A stretch of 64,000 nucleotides of DNA from Bacillota bacterium (GTDB lineage Bacteria; Bacillota; Clostridia; Oscillospirales; Ruminococcaceae): contig JAEWBS010000043.1 of the NCBI GenBank assembly GCA_023391005.1, positions 1-64,000 of the forward strand, in the 5' to 3' direction. A program made the position numbers and the translations under genes. This document shows positions 24,268-33,338 of this stretch, in pieces. Each line of letters starts with the position of its first letter. Within the stretch, counting starts at the first letter, position 1. The notes under the pieces are model-generated. The model did not search any database. It had not been told where the DNA came from and saw nothing but the letters and a program-made list of their open reading frames with translations.

Positions 24268-25377
24268 CTACAGGCATCTTTGGTATATCTGATTGACCTG
24301 TTCTTCGCTCAAGTGTATCGGATTGTTAACAAGCAGCCTTTGCTGGTTTTCGATGACAGAACGCGCCATCTCCGCGCATTTTGCCAAATCGGCCCCAACC
24401 GCGGAAAGGGGCTGGTTGGGCAATATTTTTTCCAGCAGACTGAACAATTCGCGCCAGACCTCCGCCTTACCGCATACGAGCACCGTGGCGAGCAAATCTT
24501 CCAGCAGGCTCAGGTCGGCCCCCAGCTCTTTATACATTTGGAATACAGCCTCGAACACCATGTAATTTGCCTTACCGTGAGGTATGTGGTAATTGGCGCC
24601 CAGCGGATAGGACAACGCATGGACCGCGGCGCAGCCCGCATTTCCGAACGCAATGCCCCCCATCGTGCTGGCCAGCAGAAAATCGGTCATGTCTTTTGGC
24701 AACGCCCTTTCTCCGGTCGCCGCAATCGCCTGATATCCCTTGAGTATTTTCTCGATGGAAGCGCGTCCAATGGCCTGCGTAAAGGCAGTGGCTTTAGGGG
24801 AGACAAACGATTCAACAGAATGGATCAACGCGTCAATCGAGCTGGTGGCAAACACCTGATAGGGCAGTGTTGCCAGCATGGCCGGAATCAGAACAGCCTC
24901 GTTCGCAAACAAAGCGGGGACCGCAAGCCCCAGCTTGGTATGCCTTTTTTTGAATTCGACGATCGATATGCCGGTCACCTCACTGCCGGTACCGCAGGTT
25001 GTGGGTATAATGAGGAGCTTGCGTTTTCTTTCCAGCTCTGCGCCTTTCGCGAAAATCTCGGCGCAATTATAGTGTTCGCCAAACACAAACAATTTGGATA
25101 TATCGATGACGGTGCCGCCGCCGATCGCAATAATCCTGCTGAAGGATTTACCGCGGACAGCGTCCAGCATGGCGTCGATCATCTCATCATTCGGCTCTGC
25201 GGCGCCGCCGTATTTTTCCTGATACAGCACCTCGCAGGGCAGCGCCTTGCCGAACAGATGCGGCGATATAACATATTCGTTTGTAATAATCAAATCCTGG
25301 CTGCCAACCTGCCATTGATCAAGAAATGCGCCCAGCGACGCGCAGTCGGATATTCTCGGATAAATGGAAAATTGCAT
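24268..25377 (-). CDS. 4hbD: 4-hydroxybutyrate dehydrogenase (iron-containing alcohol dehydrogenase family)
   Basis: 369 residues. Interconverts succinate semialdehyde and 4-hydroxybutyrate with NAD(H). The nucleotide loop GGGTVIDISK lies near 86, PTTCGTGSEVTG near 127, and the metal ligands are in SSIDALIHSVESF and VHALSYPLGANYHIPHGKAN. Length and these segments follow the clostridial 4-hydroxybutyrate dehydrogenases rather than general butanol or glycerol enzymes, for example the C-terminal ENQQRLLVNN. It is the last gene of an operon that also holds 4-hydroxybutyrate CoA-transferase and 4-hydroxybutyryl-CoA dehydratase, which supports the call. Confidence 0.9.
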   Translation of the reverse strand: MQFSIYPRISDCASLGAFLDQWQVGSQDLIITNEYVISPHLFGKALPCEVLYQEKYGGAAEPNDEMIDAMLDAVRGKSFSRIIAIGGGTVIDISKLFVFGEHYNCAEIFAKGAELERKRKLLIIPTTCGTGSEVTGISIVEFKKRHTKLGLAVPALFANEAVLIPAMLATLPYQVFATSSIDALIHSVESFVSPKATAFTQAIGRASIEKILKGYQAIAATGERALPKDMTDFLLASTMGGIAFGNAGCAAVHALSYPLGANYHIPHGKANYMVFEAVFQMYKELGADLSLLEDLLATVLVCGKAEVWRELFSLLEKILPNQPLSAVGADLAKCAEMARSVIENQQRLLVNNPIHLSEEQVNQIYQRCL

Positions 25378-25439
25378 TTAGCCCTCACAATCCGCGCCGG
25401 TTAAGAGCGGCGCTTATCTGTTTTTGTATACTGTATCAT

Positions 25440-25841
25440 TCATGTTAATTCACACAGTTGATAAACGGGGCGATATCTCCGATTATCGAAAGCTTGATTT
25501 TTTCGTTTTGCGCAAGCACGCGCTGCAAGGCGTTTGTAGGCCTTTACGACATTTACGATTTTGAATCTCATCGATTCGCCGCTATGGGTCGAAAGCGTCA
25601 CATCGTGGGTGGTGATCGCACTCAGGTTACAGCAGGTGCCGGCAACCGCGTCTTGAACATCAAGCTGTATAGATGCCAGTTCATCCAACGGAATGTACAA
25701 TAAGCTGATATCCTCCACAAACAGGGCGTCCTTCCCGACATAGATGTTCCCGAATGCGGCCGCCCCCGAAAAGTCTTTTTCGATGGCCGGCAGTTTTCTT
25801 GCGTTTCGGAATGCGGATTTAATTTTTGTTTTTCCAAACAT
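25440..25841 (-). CDS. Unknown soluble protein in the 4-hydroxybutyrate operon
   Basis: 133 residues, starting MFGKTKIKSAFRNARK behind AAGGAGAA; a start six codons earlier has no binding site. It has a basic N-terminus, then alternating beta-like segments (IYVGKDALFVEDISLLYIPL, DVTLSTHSGESMRFKIV) and a basic C-terminal helix. The pattern recalls small PH-like domains that read out a surface value, but I cannot name the family. No membrane segment and no catalytic motif. Cotranscribed with 4hbD (63 bases apart) and the membrane protein upstream. Confidence 0.6.
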   Translation of the reverse strand: MFGKTKIKSAFRNARKLPAIEKDFSGAAAFGNIYVGKDALFVEDISLLYIPLDELASIQLDVQDAVAGTCCNLSAITTHDVTLSTHSGESMRFKIVNVVKAYKRLAARACAKRKNQAFDNRRYRPVYQLCELT

Positions 25842-25956
25842 ACGATTCTCCTTTCGCAAAGAAAAGCTTTCGAACCTGTATTCACGGTACAGCGCAGGTT
25901 TATATTTTTTGCGTACCGATCTGCCCTCCGCACGCGTGAATACAGGTTCTTATGCT

Positions 25957-26253
25957 TTATTCGTTATCCGACCCTTCTTTGCGAAGCGCTTTATGGCTCG
26001 CCACACACCGGCGCATGGAAACCCCCATGCAAAGCAGCGCAATCAGATTTGCGGCCAGTATTGTTTTTGTAGCGCCGCTATAAATGTAAAGGATGTTCCC
26101 GAATACCGTAGCAAGTCCTACGAGGTACATGGCGATGTTGATTGTATGCTTGGCTTCGCCATACCTATAGGCAATAATCATGTTGATCAGCATTAAAACA
26201 GCCGCAATGCACGCACCGATAAAAACCGCTGTAAACCCAAGTGTCCACACCAT
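25957..26253 (-). CDS. Small membrane protein next to the permease
   Basis: 98 residues with three membrane segments (about 6-30, 38-58 and 63-80) and a charged tail (SHKALRKEGSDNE). GAGGTGATG lies just before the ATG, 17 bases after the permease stop. It could be an accessory subunit of the permease at 26270-27763. No family recognised. Confidence 0.6.
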   Translation of the reverse strand: MVWTLGFTAVFIGACIAAVLMLINMIIAYRYGEAKHTINIAMYLVGLATVFGNILYIYSGATKTILAANLIALLCMGVSMRRCVASHKALRKEGSDNE

Positions 26254-26269
26254 AGATCATCACCTCATA

Positions 26270-27763
26270 TTACTGGTCGGTATTGCCTGTCATGGCTTTC
26301 TCTTTTTTTGCAAACAAAATCTTTGGCCCTTCGGCGACCAGCCATACGACGATACCTACCAGCAGCGCTTTGTCCGGTGTCAGGCAAGCCAGTGAAGCGG
26401 CAATAACGCAGGCGATACCGCGGTCATTGGCGGTTTGCATCATGCGAATACCGATATTGCCGCAGGCAAAAGCCTGCACGGCCATTGTAATACCAAAGAA
26501 TATGGCAAAGGCCGGCCGAATAAGGGTGACAAGAGGCAGAATCATAACCGCTATAACGGTGGCGGCGCGGAAGGTACAGACGCCGTCCCAATAGGAATTC
26601 ATCGTCTTATAGCCTCTTTTGTAACGTTCTGTAATGGTCAGCAAACCGGAAGCCCACAGCGGGCCGCATAAGGGAACCCAGGGGGCGAATAACGCCATAA
26701 CGCCGTTTCTCATGAAGCTCACCAGATTGGATCGGCCCGCATCAAAGATAACCGTTTCATCAGGCCGCCCGGCGGTTGAGGATTCGACCACCTCTTTCGC
26801 GAGAACAAAATCTGAAAAAGCAATGATATAAACGGTCAGCGCCATGGGAATGGCGGCAATAAAATACTTCACGGCGGGCATTCCAAGGCCGAAGATTGTA
26901 AAATGCTCGGCGACAAAACCGAAATTAAGCGGCGTAATGCCCCATTGAATCTGCGGCATGGGAATTTCGCGAAGCAGCACAGGCGCCAGAAGAATCGCGA
27001 ACAACTGCGCCGGCACAACGCCTTGGTTTCGAATAAGGTACAAAAACTTATTCTTTGTGGCTTTTTCGGCAAATTGCGGGTTGAATAAGAAGTAATAAGA
27101 CAGCAGAACCGCAATGATAACGGTCCAGGGCGCCTTTGGAATTCTGGCGGTTATGACGTTCATGCCGGCGGTAACACCGGCGCCGAGCACGATGCCCGCC
27201 TTAATCGAAACCGGCACAACCTCAACGAGTTTTCGGCCAATACCGGTGACGCCCATGATCAAAAAGGACAGCGCCACCAGCATTTGCAGGGCGATCATGG
27301 CATAGATTCGGTCGACGTTTCCAGTCGCATAATCCGGCACGCTGAATTGGCTCAAGTAATTGATCGTCAGAGGCAGCGCCGGTGTAATCCATCCGGGTAC
27401 CACAGGGTCGCCCAATAGTGACGGAAGGTAATAACAAAGCGCATTCGCCACACCAAATGTCAGCGACATTAAGAATGCGCCGTTTTCGGTCAGGCCAAGG
27501 GCGGCCGCATTGGCGGGATCATCCAGCCCGAACACCGACATGGTCGTCCCCATACCTGCGCCCAGACATGCGACGCCCAAAAACATGGCTGCAAAAAATT
27601 CGGTCCAGGACCATCGATGGTGAATCAGCGGAAGTCTGATGCAAAATGGGCCGAACCTGATGCCGGGCTGCTCTTCGCCATACTTCCTTTTGACCAATGG
27701 AAATGTCCCCTGCATGAAGCCTTCGGGAATTTGAGAATTCATTGTTCCCTGCGTTGTGTTCAC
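26270..27763 (-). CDS. Multi-span permease of the 4-hydroxybutyrate operon
   Basis: 497 residues, about 12 to 14 membrane segments after an 55-residue cytoplasmic N-terminus. It starts at GTG behind AAGGAGG (9-base spacing); an ATG seven codons later lacks one. Segments such as GDPVVPGWITPALPLTIN and the paired glycine-rich helices (LVEVVPVSIKAGIVLGAGVTAG) suggest a distant relative of the NCS2/SulP-like 7+7 transporters. Its place between the CoA-transferase and dehydrogenase genes makes 4-hydroxybutyrate, 4-aminobutyrate or a related acid the likely cargo, but this is inference. Confidence 0.7.
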   Translation of the reverse strand: MNTTQGTMNSQIPEGFMQGTFPLVKRKYGEEQPGIRFGPFCIRLPLIHHRWSWTEFFAAMFLGVACLGAGMGTTMSVFGLDDPANAAALGLTENGAFLMSLTFGVANALCYYLPSLLGDPVVPGWITPALPLTINYLSQFSVPDYATGNVDRIYAMIALQMLVALSFLIMGVTGIGRKLVEVVPVSIKAGIVLGAGVTAGMNVITARIPKAPWTVIIAVLLSYYFLFNPQFAEKATKNKFLYLIRNQGVVPAQLFAILLAPVLLREIPMPQIQWGITPLNFGFVAEHFTIFGLGMPAVKYFIAAIPMALTVYIIAFSDFVLAKEVVESSTAGRPDETVIFDAGRSNLVSFMRNGVMALFAPWVPLCGPLWASGLLTITERYKRGYKTMNSYWDGVCTFRAATVIAVMILPLVTLIRPAFAIFFGITMAVQAFACGNIGIRMMQTANDRGIACVIAASLACLTPDKALLVGIVVWLVAEGPKILFAKKEKAMTGNTDQ

Positions 27764-27829
27764 AATAATGCGCCTCCTTCTTGATCAACAAATTGATTAC
27801 CTTACGTTTTTTGTATACGCTGTTTCTTA

Positions 27830-29128
27830 TTAAAAGCCGCAGCTAAACCGCTTTTCGAATGCGTCCTTCAGCTCATCACGAAATTTTGGATGGGCGATAT
27901 TGATGAGCATCCGCGCCCGGTCGCGCACTGTGCGGTATTTTAAATTCGCAATGCCGTATTCGGTAATGATATATTCCACATCATACCGGCCGGTCGTTAC
28001 CGCCGCGCCTTCGTCCAGCGTCGGCACAATTTTGGAGATGGCGCCCTTTGCCGTGGTGGCGGGCATCGCGATAATTGAGCGTCCGCCTTTGCTGATTGCC
28101 GCAGCCCGGACAAAATCCACCTGACCGCCCACCGCGCTGATCTGGGTCATGCCCACCGACTCGGAGCACACCTGACCCAAAAAGTCCACCTGAACGCAGG
28201 AATTGATAGAGACCAGATTGTCGTTCTTCCCGGCGATGTACGGATCGTTCGTGTAAGAGGCGGGAAACATGTTGACCATAGGGTTGTTGTCAACAAAGTC
28301 GTACAGCTTTTTGGTTCCCATGAGAAATGTGGCCACCATAGTGCCCTTGTGGAAGTTTTTCGCGGAATTATTGACGACGCCCGCTTCTACCAGCTCCACC
28401 ACGCCGTCGGAGAACATCTCGGTATGAATGCCCAAATTCTTCTTACCCTTTAAGAACAGCAATACCGCGTCTGGAATCGCGCCAATACCCAGCTGCAGGC
28501 AATCACCATCTTGAATCAAGCTGGCGCAGTGTTCACCGATCGCCCGTTCAACATCTGTTATGACCGGGGGGGCAAGCTCAATAAGGGGGCTTTCGTGCTC
28601 GACAATATAGTCCATCTGCGAAATATGTACGAAGCTGTCCCCCAAGGTGCGGGGCATTCGGGGGTTGACCTGAGCGATCACCACCTTTGCCTGTTGCACC
28701 GCATGCTTGGAATAATCCACCGATACGCCCAAGCTGCAATTGCCCTCTTCATCGGGCGGGGAAACCTGAATCATCGCCACATCGAGCGGCAGCGTCCGGG
28801 ACCACAGGTTCGGGATCTGTGAAAAATAGCAGGGCGTAAAATCACCATGTCCGCGTTTGATGGTATCTCGGCTGTTGGGGCCTACAAAAAGAGAGTTGTG
28901 CCGAAAATAGGGCTCCATGCCCGGGCGGGTGTAGGCACATTCCCCTTTGGGAACCATGTGGCATATTTCAACATCGCGATAGGCCTCGCGGTTCGCGACC
29001 ATTGCGTCGATGATAGGGGTCGGTTCACCAGCTGCGTGACCGATGGATATTCTGTCGCCGGATTTGATATGCGATACCGCTTCCTGGGCGGTAGTCAGGC
29101 GCGCTTGATATAGTGCTTTCCAATCCAC
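27830..29128 (-). CDS. abfT: 4-hydroxybutyrate CoA-transferase
   Basis: 432 residues. Moves CoA from acetyl-CoA (or butyryl-CoA) to 4-hydroxybutyrate. The start is a GTG (VDWKALYQARL) with AAGGAG 9 bases upstream; the open frame extends further but without a site. The family's N-terminal RISIGHAAGEPTPII, the glycine-rich QLGIGAIPDAVL near 225 that precedes the catalytic glutamate region (GIHTEMFSDGVVEL), and the TGRYDVEYIITEYGIANL segment near the end are all present. AbfT and AbfD side by side define the 4-aminobutyrate/succinate to butyrate route of clostridia. Confidence 0.92.
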   Translation of the reverse strand: MDWKALYQARLTTAQEAVSHIKSGDRISIGHAAGEPTPIIDAMVANREAYRDVEICHMVPKGECAYTRPGMEPYFRHNSLFVGPNSRDTIKRGHGDFTPCYFSQIPNLWSRTLPLDVAMIQVSPPDEEGNCSLGVSVDYSKHAVQQAKVVIAQVNPRMPRTLGDSFVHISQMDYIVEHESPLIELAPPVITDVERAIGEHCASLIQDGDCLQLGIGAIPDAVLLFLKGKKNLGIHTEMFSDGVVELVEAGVVNNSAKNFHKGTMVATFLMGTKKLYDFVDNNPMVNMFPASYTNDPYIAGKNDNLVSINSCVQVDFLGQVCSESVGMTQISAVGGQVDFVRAAAISKGGRSIIAMPATTAKGAISKIVPTLDEGAAVTTGRYDVEYIITEYGIANLKYRTVRDRARMLINIAHPKFRDELKDAFEKRFSCGF

Positions 29129-29183
29129 AGGGTTCAACTCCTTGCCTGAGTATTTGCGCAATTGTCTTTCTTTTGTGCTGCGA

Positions 29184-29507
29184 TTATCCGCTGTAACCTT
29201 TTGGAGAAGAAGACCAGCCGTGCTGCTTTGTTCCCTCCAGATACGCCTCCAGCTTTTGGGTAAACGCCCCAAAGTCCTGTGCGCTGCAAACAACAGCCTT
29301 CATATATCGCGCAGTTAAGCCCGCATGATTGACACATTGTGACGGGCATCCGCAAACAACGAGAACAAAGTCGGGCTGTGTCCCATCGGGATCTGCGATT
29401 GTTATCTCAGGGAACCGCTTCTGTAAAGCGTTTACCTGTGCTATACGGTCGTATCTTGGGTTACAGCCCCCGCAGTATTTTACCGCCAATGTCAATTGCC
29501 TGCCCAC
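29184..29507 (-). CDS. Small cysteine-motif protein between dehydratase and CoA-transferase
   Basis: 107 residues, soluble. It begins with KYCGGCNPRYDR (C-x2-C followed by NP.YDR) and has a second cysteine group VCGCPSQC near 52-58, so it could bind an iron-sulfur cluster or zinc, or act in redox. Proteins starting with this CGGCNP pattern are widespread in anaerobes without assigned function. It starts 6 bases after the dehydratase stop, so it may help cluster assembly, activation or protection of that oxygen-sensitive enzyme (inference). The C-terminal 20 residues look disordered. Confidence 0.7.
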   Translation of the reverse strand: MGRQLTLAVKYCGGCNPRYDRIAQVNALQKRFPEITIADPDGTQPDFVLVVCGCPSQCVNHAGLTARYMKAVVCSAQDFGAFTQKLEAYLEGTKQHGWSSSPKGYSG

Positions 29508-29513
29508 CGTCTT

Positions 29514-30971
29514 TTATTGGTGCGCTTTCTCTTTAATGTGCGCAATCGCCTTGGCCAATTCCTTTTTCTGCTCAATATTTCCCTGACGCGCAATCATCAC
29601 GCGCTGCGCCTGAGGTGACCCGGCACCGTGCAGGGATTCGGTGCGGTAACCAACCGCGGCGGTGCCCAACGTCAGATTCTCAATAAGTCGGAGCACCCGC
29701 AGGCGGTCTTCCGTAGAGACTTCGTCCACGCCTTTGAGGTACTTCACAATGGCAGGTCCCAGCTTGGGGTGCCGCAGATCTTTCTCAGACGGCGCCGTTA
29801 CCATGAGTCCGCCGGCAATGTCCTCGGCCAGCCGGGTGATCTCATAGGGGAATCGGGTGATATTCTGTTTGCAGACATTGGCCAGCAGCGTATCGACATA
29901 GTAGCCGCCCGAAGCGGTAGCATGGCCCTCCGCCGAACAGGCGATGCCGCAGGCGTAAAGCGTTTCGTTAAGGTGTGTCATCTCGATCAGTTTATCCTTG
30001 ATATGGCTCGCTTTCGGGGCACCGTTGTAATCGGCGGCGAGCGCCGCCGCGCCAATCAGCACATCGCCAACCCCCACCTTACAGCCGCCGTAGCTCTGAC
30101 GGTGGAACGAAGCGAACCGCTCTACCAGCATGCCCGAGAAGTCGGTCTCGCCGTTTAAGAATATCCGGTCATTCGGAACAAAAACATCGTCGAAAATGAC
30201 CAGTGCTTCCATGCCGCCGTACTCGCAGTTGCCTACATCGATATCGGCGCCCTCCAGCTTGCGGGTATCGCAGCTCTGCCGGCCGACGATCATATAAATG
30301 CCCTTGGTATCCACCGGCAGCGCGAAAGAAACGGCATAGTCCCCCTCGTCGGGCTTCATCGCCACAGTCGGCATTACAATCACTTCGTGGGAGTTACTGA
30401 TACCTGTTTGATGCGCCTTTGCGCCCCGAACGACAATACCGTCGGGCCTGCGTTCTACCACGCGCAGATACAGATCCGGATCGCTTTGCTTTGATGGGGT
30501 TCGGCCGCGGTCTCCTTTAGGGTCGGTCATAGCGCCGTCAACCACCAGATCCTCTTGCTGGACCCTCTTCAGGAACGTCGTAAAATTCTTGTGATAATCC
30601 GTGTTGTGGACGGCGTCGCACTCAAACGTGGTGCTGTACAGTGCGTTCATCGCGTCCAGACCGACACAGCGCTGAAAGCAGGACGCGGTCTTTTGCCCCA
30701 TGAGCCGCTGCATTTTCACCTTTTTGACTAAATCCTCGGCGCTTTGATGGATATGGCAAAAGCGATTGATCTTTTCACCGGTCAAATGTGAGGTTGCCGT
30801 CATCAAATCCTCGTATTCCGGACACTGGGCCAAGTCATAAGTGGCCTTTACCGAATTCAGCGAAGGTCGGAGAATGGGATTCTCAACTGAGCTGTCGATC
30901 TCTTCGCCAAACATATATATCTCCATGTTCATCTCTTGAATGCTGTCCACATACTGCTCGCCCGTTTTCAT
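29514..30971 (-). CDS. abfD: 4-hydroxybutyryl-CoA dehydratase / vinylacetyl-CoA isomerase
   Basis: 485 residues. FAD and [4Fe-4S] enzyme that dehydrates 4-hydroxybutyryl-CoA to crotonyl-CoA by a ketyl radical mechanism. The cluster ligands are visible at C98 and C102 (SCFQRCVG), H290 and C297 (FHRQSYGGCKVG), at the spacing known from the clostridial enzyme. AKAHQTGISNSHE and the EQKKELAKAI tail also match. GGGAG lies 10 bases before the ATG. It is the first gene of the operon, about 45 bases downstream of a sigma-54 promoter. Confidence 0.95.
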   Translation of the reverse strand: MKTGEQYVDSIQEMNMEIYMFGEEIDSSVENPILRPSLNSVKATYDLAQCPEYEDLMTATSHLTGEKINRFCHIHQSAEDLVKKVKMQRLMGQKTASCFQRCVGLDAMNALYSTTFECDAVHNTDYHKNFTTFLKRVQQEDLVVDGAMTDPKGDRGRTPSKQSDPDLYLRVVERRPDGIVVRGAKAHQTGISNSHEVIVMPTVAMKPDEGDYAVSFALPVDTKGIYMIVGRQSCDTRKLEGADIDVGNCEYGGMEALVIFDDVFVPNDRIFLNGETDFSGMLVERFASFHRQSYGGCKVGVGDVLIGAAALAADYNGAPKASHIKDKLIEMTHLNETLYACGIACSAEGHATASGGYYVDTLLANVCKQNITRFPYEITRLAEDIAGGLMVTAPSEKDLRHPKLGPAIVKYLKGVDEVSTEDRLRVLRLIENLTLGTAAVGYRTESLHGAGSPQAQRVMIARQGNIEQKKELAKAIAHIKEKAHQ

Positions 30972-31017
30972 ATCGCAATACTCCCTTCAATTATTCAGTA
31001 CTGTGATTTACTTTAAG

Positions 31018-31034
31018 AGCAAATTATGTGCCAA
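31018..31034 (-). promoter_or_regulatory. Sigma-54 promoter of the 4-hydroxybutyrate operon
   Basis: Read on the minus strand, TTGGCACATAATTTGCT matches the -24/-12 consensus (TGGCAC, then TTGC) with GG and GC exactly 10 bases apart. It points toward abfD, whose ATG is 47 bases further on. The adjacent gene at 31326-32714 encodes a sigma-54 activator. Confidence 0.88.
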
Positions 31035-31087
31035 CAAAGGGCTTCATCTTCAATAACCGGCCGATTTAGCGCATACTACGCAAAATT

Positions 31088-31108
31088 ATTGTTTGCATCT
31101 GCAACAAT
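31088..31108. promoter_or_regulatory. Dyad upstream of the sigma-54 promoter (candidate activator site)
   Basis: ATTGTTTGCA and TGCAACAAT form a near-perfect inverted repeat around TC, one base off symmetry, about 55 bases upstream of the -24 element. That is a usual place for an upstream activating sequence bound by the neighbouring PAS/AAA+ regulator. The rest of 30972-31256 is AT-rich with no gene. Confidence 0.5.
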
Positions 31109-31256
31109 TTCGCTTGGTAAGCAGCTTCTCTCAAAGAAAACTATGGAAAAATATTACATGACAATTTAAATATTATTAGATTTTATATGTTTATAGTTTT
31201 TATGTATTATGCTGTGGTGTATTAATAATGACACAAGGTATAAGCATTTGGGGTCG

Positions 31257-31299
31257 AAAACACCCACAAACTCTACAACATGAGAGCTTGTGGGTGCTT
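31257..31299 (-). terminator. Terminator of the sigma-54 activator gene
   Basis: On the minus strand AGCACCCACAAGCTCT pairs with AGAGTTTGTGGGTGTTTT around an 8-base loop (G-T pairs), ending in a T run, 27 bases after the regulator's stop. Confidence 0.8.
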
Positions 31300-31325
31300 A
31301 ATCATAATTGACACACATGGTTCAT

Positions 31326-32714
31326 TTATGGTTCACTTTTATACTTCTTTTTTTTGCGTTGGTACGTGGTGGCATCCATCAAAAGGGCGTTTGCCGCGCT
31401 TCGAACATTTTTATGCTTTTTATACGCAAGATGGATATACTGTGCCTCCATATCCTCCAATATTTTTTTAAGGTCGATCGGGTGATTGGGAAGGTGCGCA
31501 ATATGAACACTTCCGCGGCTTGATGTGCGAATGGCCAAATCCCACGGCTCAATCACATCGTTGGCACAGAGAATCATGGCCCGTTCCAACACATTGCGCA
31601 GTTCTCTTACATTCCCCGGCCAATCGTAAGATTCAAGCTCCATTACTGCCGCTGTCGAAATCTCTTTATGCGTAAGATTTTGCCGGTTTAACTCATCAAG
31701 GATTGCCTTTGACAGCGGTTGTATATCACCGGGACGGTTGCGCAACGGCGGCAAAGTAATGGGAAATACACTGAGGCGGTAAAATAAATCCTTTCGAAAT
31801 ATGCCTTGTTGAATCATCTCTTCCAGATTCCGATTCGTCGCGGCGATAATGCGTACATCAACCTTTCGGGGAAGGCCGCCGCCAATACGTTGGATTTCCT
31901 TTTCCTGAAGAACGCGCAGCAGCTTGACCTGCAGGTCCAGCGAAAGCTCCCCCACCTCATCTAGAAAAACCGTCCCTTTATCCGCAATTTCAAAGAGACC
32001 GGGCTTGCCCTCTTTGCGCGCGCCGGTAAAAGCGGAACCCTCATAGCCAAACAACTCACTTTCGGCCAAGCCGGAAGGAATTGCAGCACAGTTTATTTTG
32101 AGCAGGCGCTGCCCGCTGCGGGAACTGTTCTGATGGATATAGGACGCCAGCATTTCCTTCCCTACGCCTGTCTCCCCCAGCAGCAGGACCGCTGTTTCCA
32201 TACGCGCGACCTTGCTCGCCATGACGACAACATTCAACATGCTGGGGTCCACAGCCACCATATTACTCGTCCCAATGATTTGCTTGCGGATAATCTCCAT
32301 TTCCGCCAAACGCAGCTGTGAAAGCCCCTCCTCCTGACGCAGCTTTTTGCGCAAAGAGTGAATTTCCGTAATATCACGCACATTCGTGAACACCATTATA
32401 ATTTCCCCGGCATCGTTGAAGGTGGGGGTGCTCGTAATGATCGCGTGCTTGCCGGTGTTAAACTTTTGCTCCAGTGTAATCGGCTGTCGGTGCTCCAACA
32501 CCAAAACGGTACCGGAAATACTGATTAGCCCTTCCTTGACGATATCACGCAAATTTTTGCCGATTACCAGCTCCCGGTTTAGTCCGGTTATTTTTTCGTA
32601 TGCGGTGTTCACAAAAAGGGTATTTGCGTCGCCATCCGCTATATAGATGCCGTCAAACGAGCTTTCCAAAACAACATTCAGCAGCTTTGGAAATGCATCC
32701 CAATGATTGATCAT
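31326..32714 (-). CDS. Sigma-54-dependent activator with PAS sensor (RocR/NtrC class)
   Basis: 462 residues. A PAS domain (about 10-120) with DGIYIADGDANTLFVNTAYE precedes the AAA+ domain: Walker A GETGVGKE at 180, the sigma-54 contact loop SAFTGA at 227 (S for the usual G), and Walker B VFLDE at 249. The last 50 residues (HIDLKKIL..., KNVRSAANALLMDATTYQRKKKK) hold a Fis-like helix-turn-helix. An upstream frame extension of 11 codons has no site, while GAGGAGG precedes this ATG. It faces the 4-hydroxybutyrate operon, which carries a sigma-54 promoter, so that operon is its evident target; the sensed signal is probably 4-hydroxybutyrate or its precursor. Confidence 0.92.
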   Translation of the reverse strand: MINHWDAFPKLLNVVLESSFDGIYIADGDANTLFVNTAYEKITGLNRELVIGKNLRDIVKEGLISISGTVLVLEHRQPITLEQKFNTGKHAIITSTPTFNDAGEIIMVFTNVRDITEIHSLRKKLRQEEGLSQLRLAEMEIIRKQIIGTSNMVAVDPSMLNVVVMASKVARMETAVLLLGETGVGKEMLASYIHQNSSRSGQRLLKINCAAIPSGLAESELFGYEGSAFTGARKEGKPGLFEIADKGTVFLDEVGELSLDLQVKLLRVLQEKEIQRIGGGLPRKVDVRIIAATNRNLEEMIQQGIFRKDLFYRLSVFPITLPPLRNRPGDIQPLSKAILDELNRQNLTHKEISTAAVMELESYDWPGNVRELRNVLERAMILCANDVIEPWDLAIRTSSRGSVHIAHLPNHPIDLKKILEDMEAQYIHLAYKKHKNVRSAANALLMDATTYQRKKKKYKSEP

Positions 32715-33338
32715 AATAACCAAACCTCCTCGTTTTGCTATTGACACTATTATCCTTCGCCAGTAGTACGGCAGATAAATCCTTCACGGAAAATGAAATG
32801 ACAGTCAGAGAAACCATCAGTTCTGCGGACAATAATTTATAAAATATATTTGAGTGGGTTTAGCAAGTGTCGGGGCAAGTTCAACAAGATGCTTATCAAG
32901 TCTATAATAGCAGGCCCGTTGGAAATGTACAACTAAATGATAGGTATCCGGCATAACTTGTGTCCAGAAATACAAAGCGTGATACTAGCCTATTCTGCAA
33001 AAACCTTTTTACCACTGTGGGCTTACAATTAAAAAGCCAGTCCTAGGACTGGTTTTTTAATTGCGTTTTAGCGAAATCAGCGGTCGAAGCTAGTTGGCTG
33101 CCAAAACAGAAGTGCCGCCCTCGCGACGTTTTTAACAAACTCATAATTGTATATTCGTCATATAATGATATGCCGCCGTTTCTAACTCGGCGGCTTCGCG
33201 GTATCAAATCACATTATATACATCATAGTCAACATCCTGAAGATAAAGATTCCGCTGTGGCATAGTACGCAGAAACTGATCAAGATTAACACATCTGCGA
33301 GACATTCACATATAAAACGTCGGCCGCAATAGATTTAA
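32715..33338. other. Long gap with a terminator, no gene
   Basis: About 620 bases. A bidirectional terminator (33031-33058) and a GC-rich hairpin GCCGCCG...CGGCGGC (about 33172-33193), which could end the MATE gene transcript, are the only structures I can support. No reading frame has a credible start. Confidence 0.5.
33031..33058. terminator. Bidirectional terminator
   Basis: AAAAAGCCAGTCC and GGACTGGTTTTTT enclose TA, a perfect CCAGTCCTAGGACTGG palindrome flanked by A and T runs. Confidence 0.8.

Noticed and set aside
24223..25404. 393-codon open frame on the plus strand
   Set aside because: Exact antisense shadow of the 4-hydroxybutyrate dehydrogenase gene, with no binding site.
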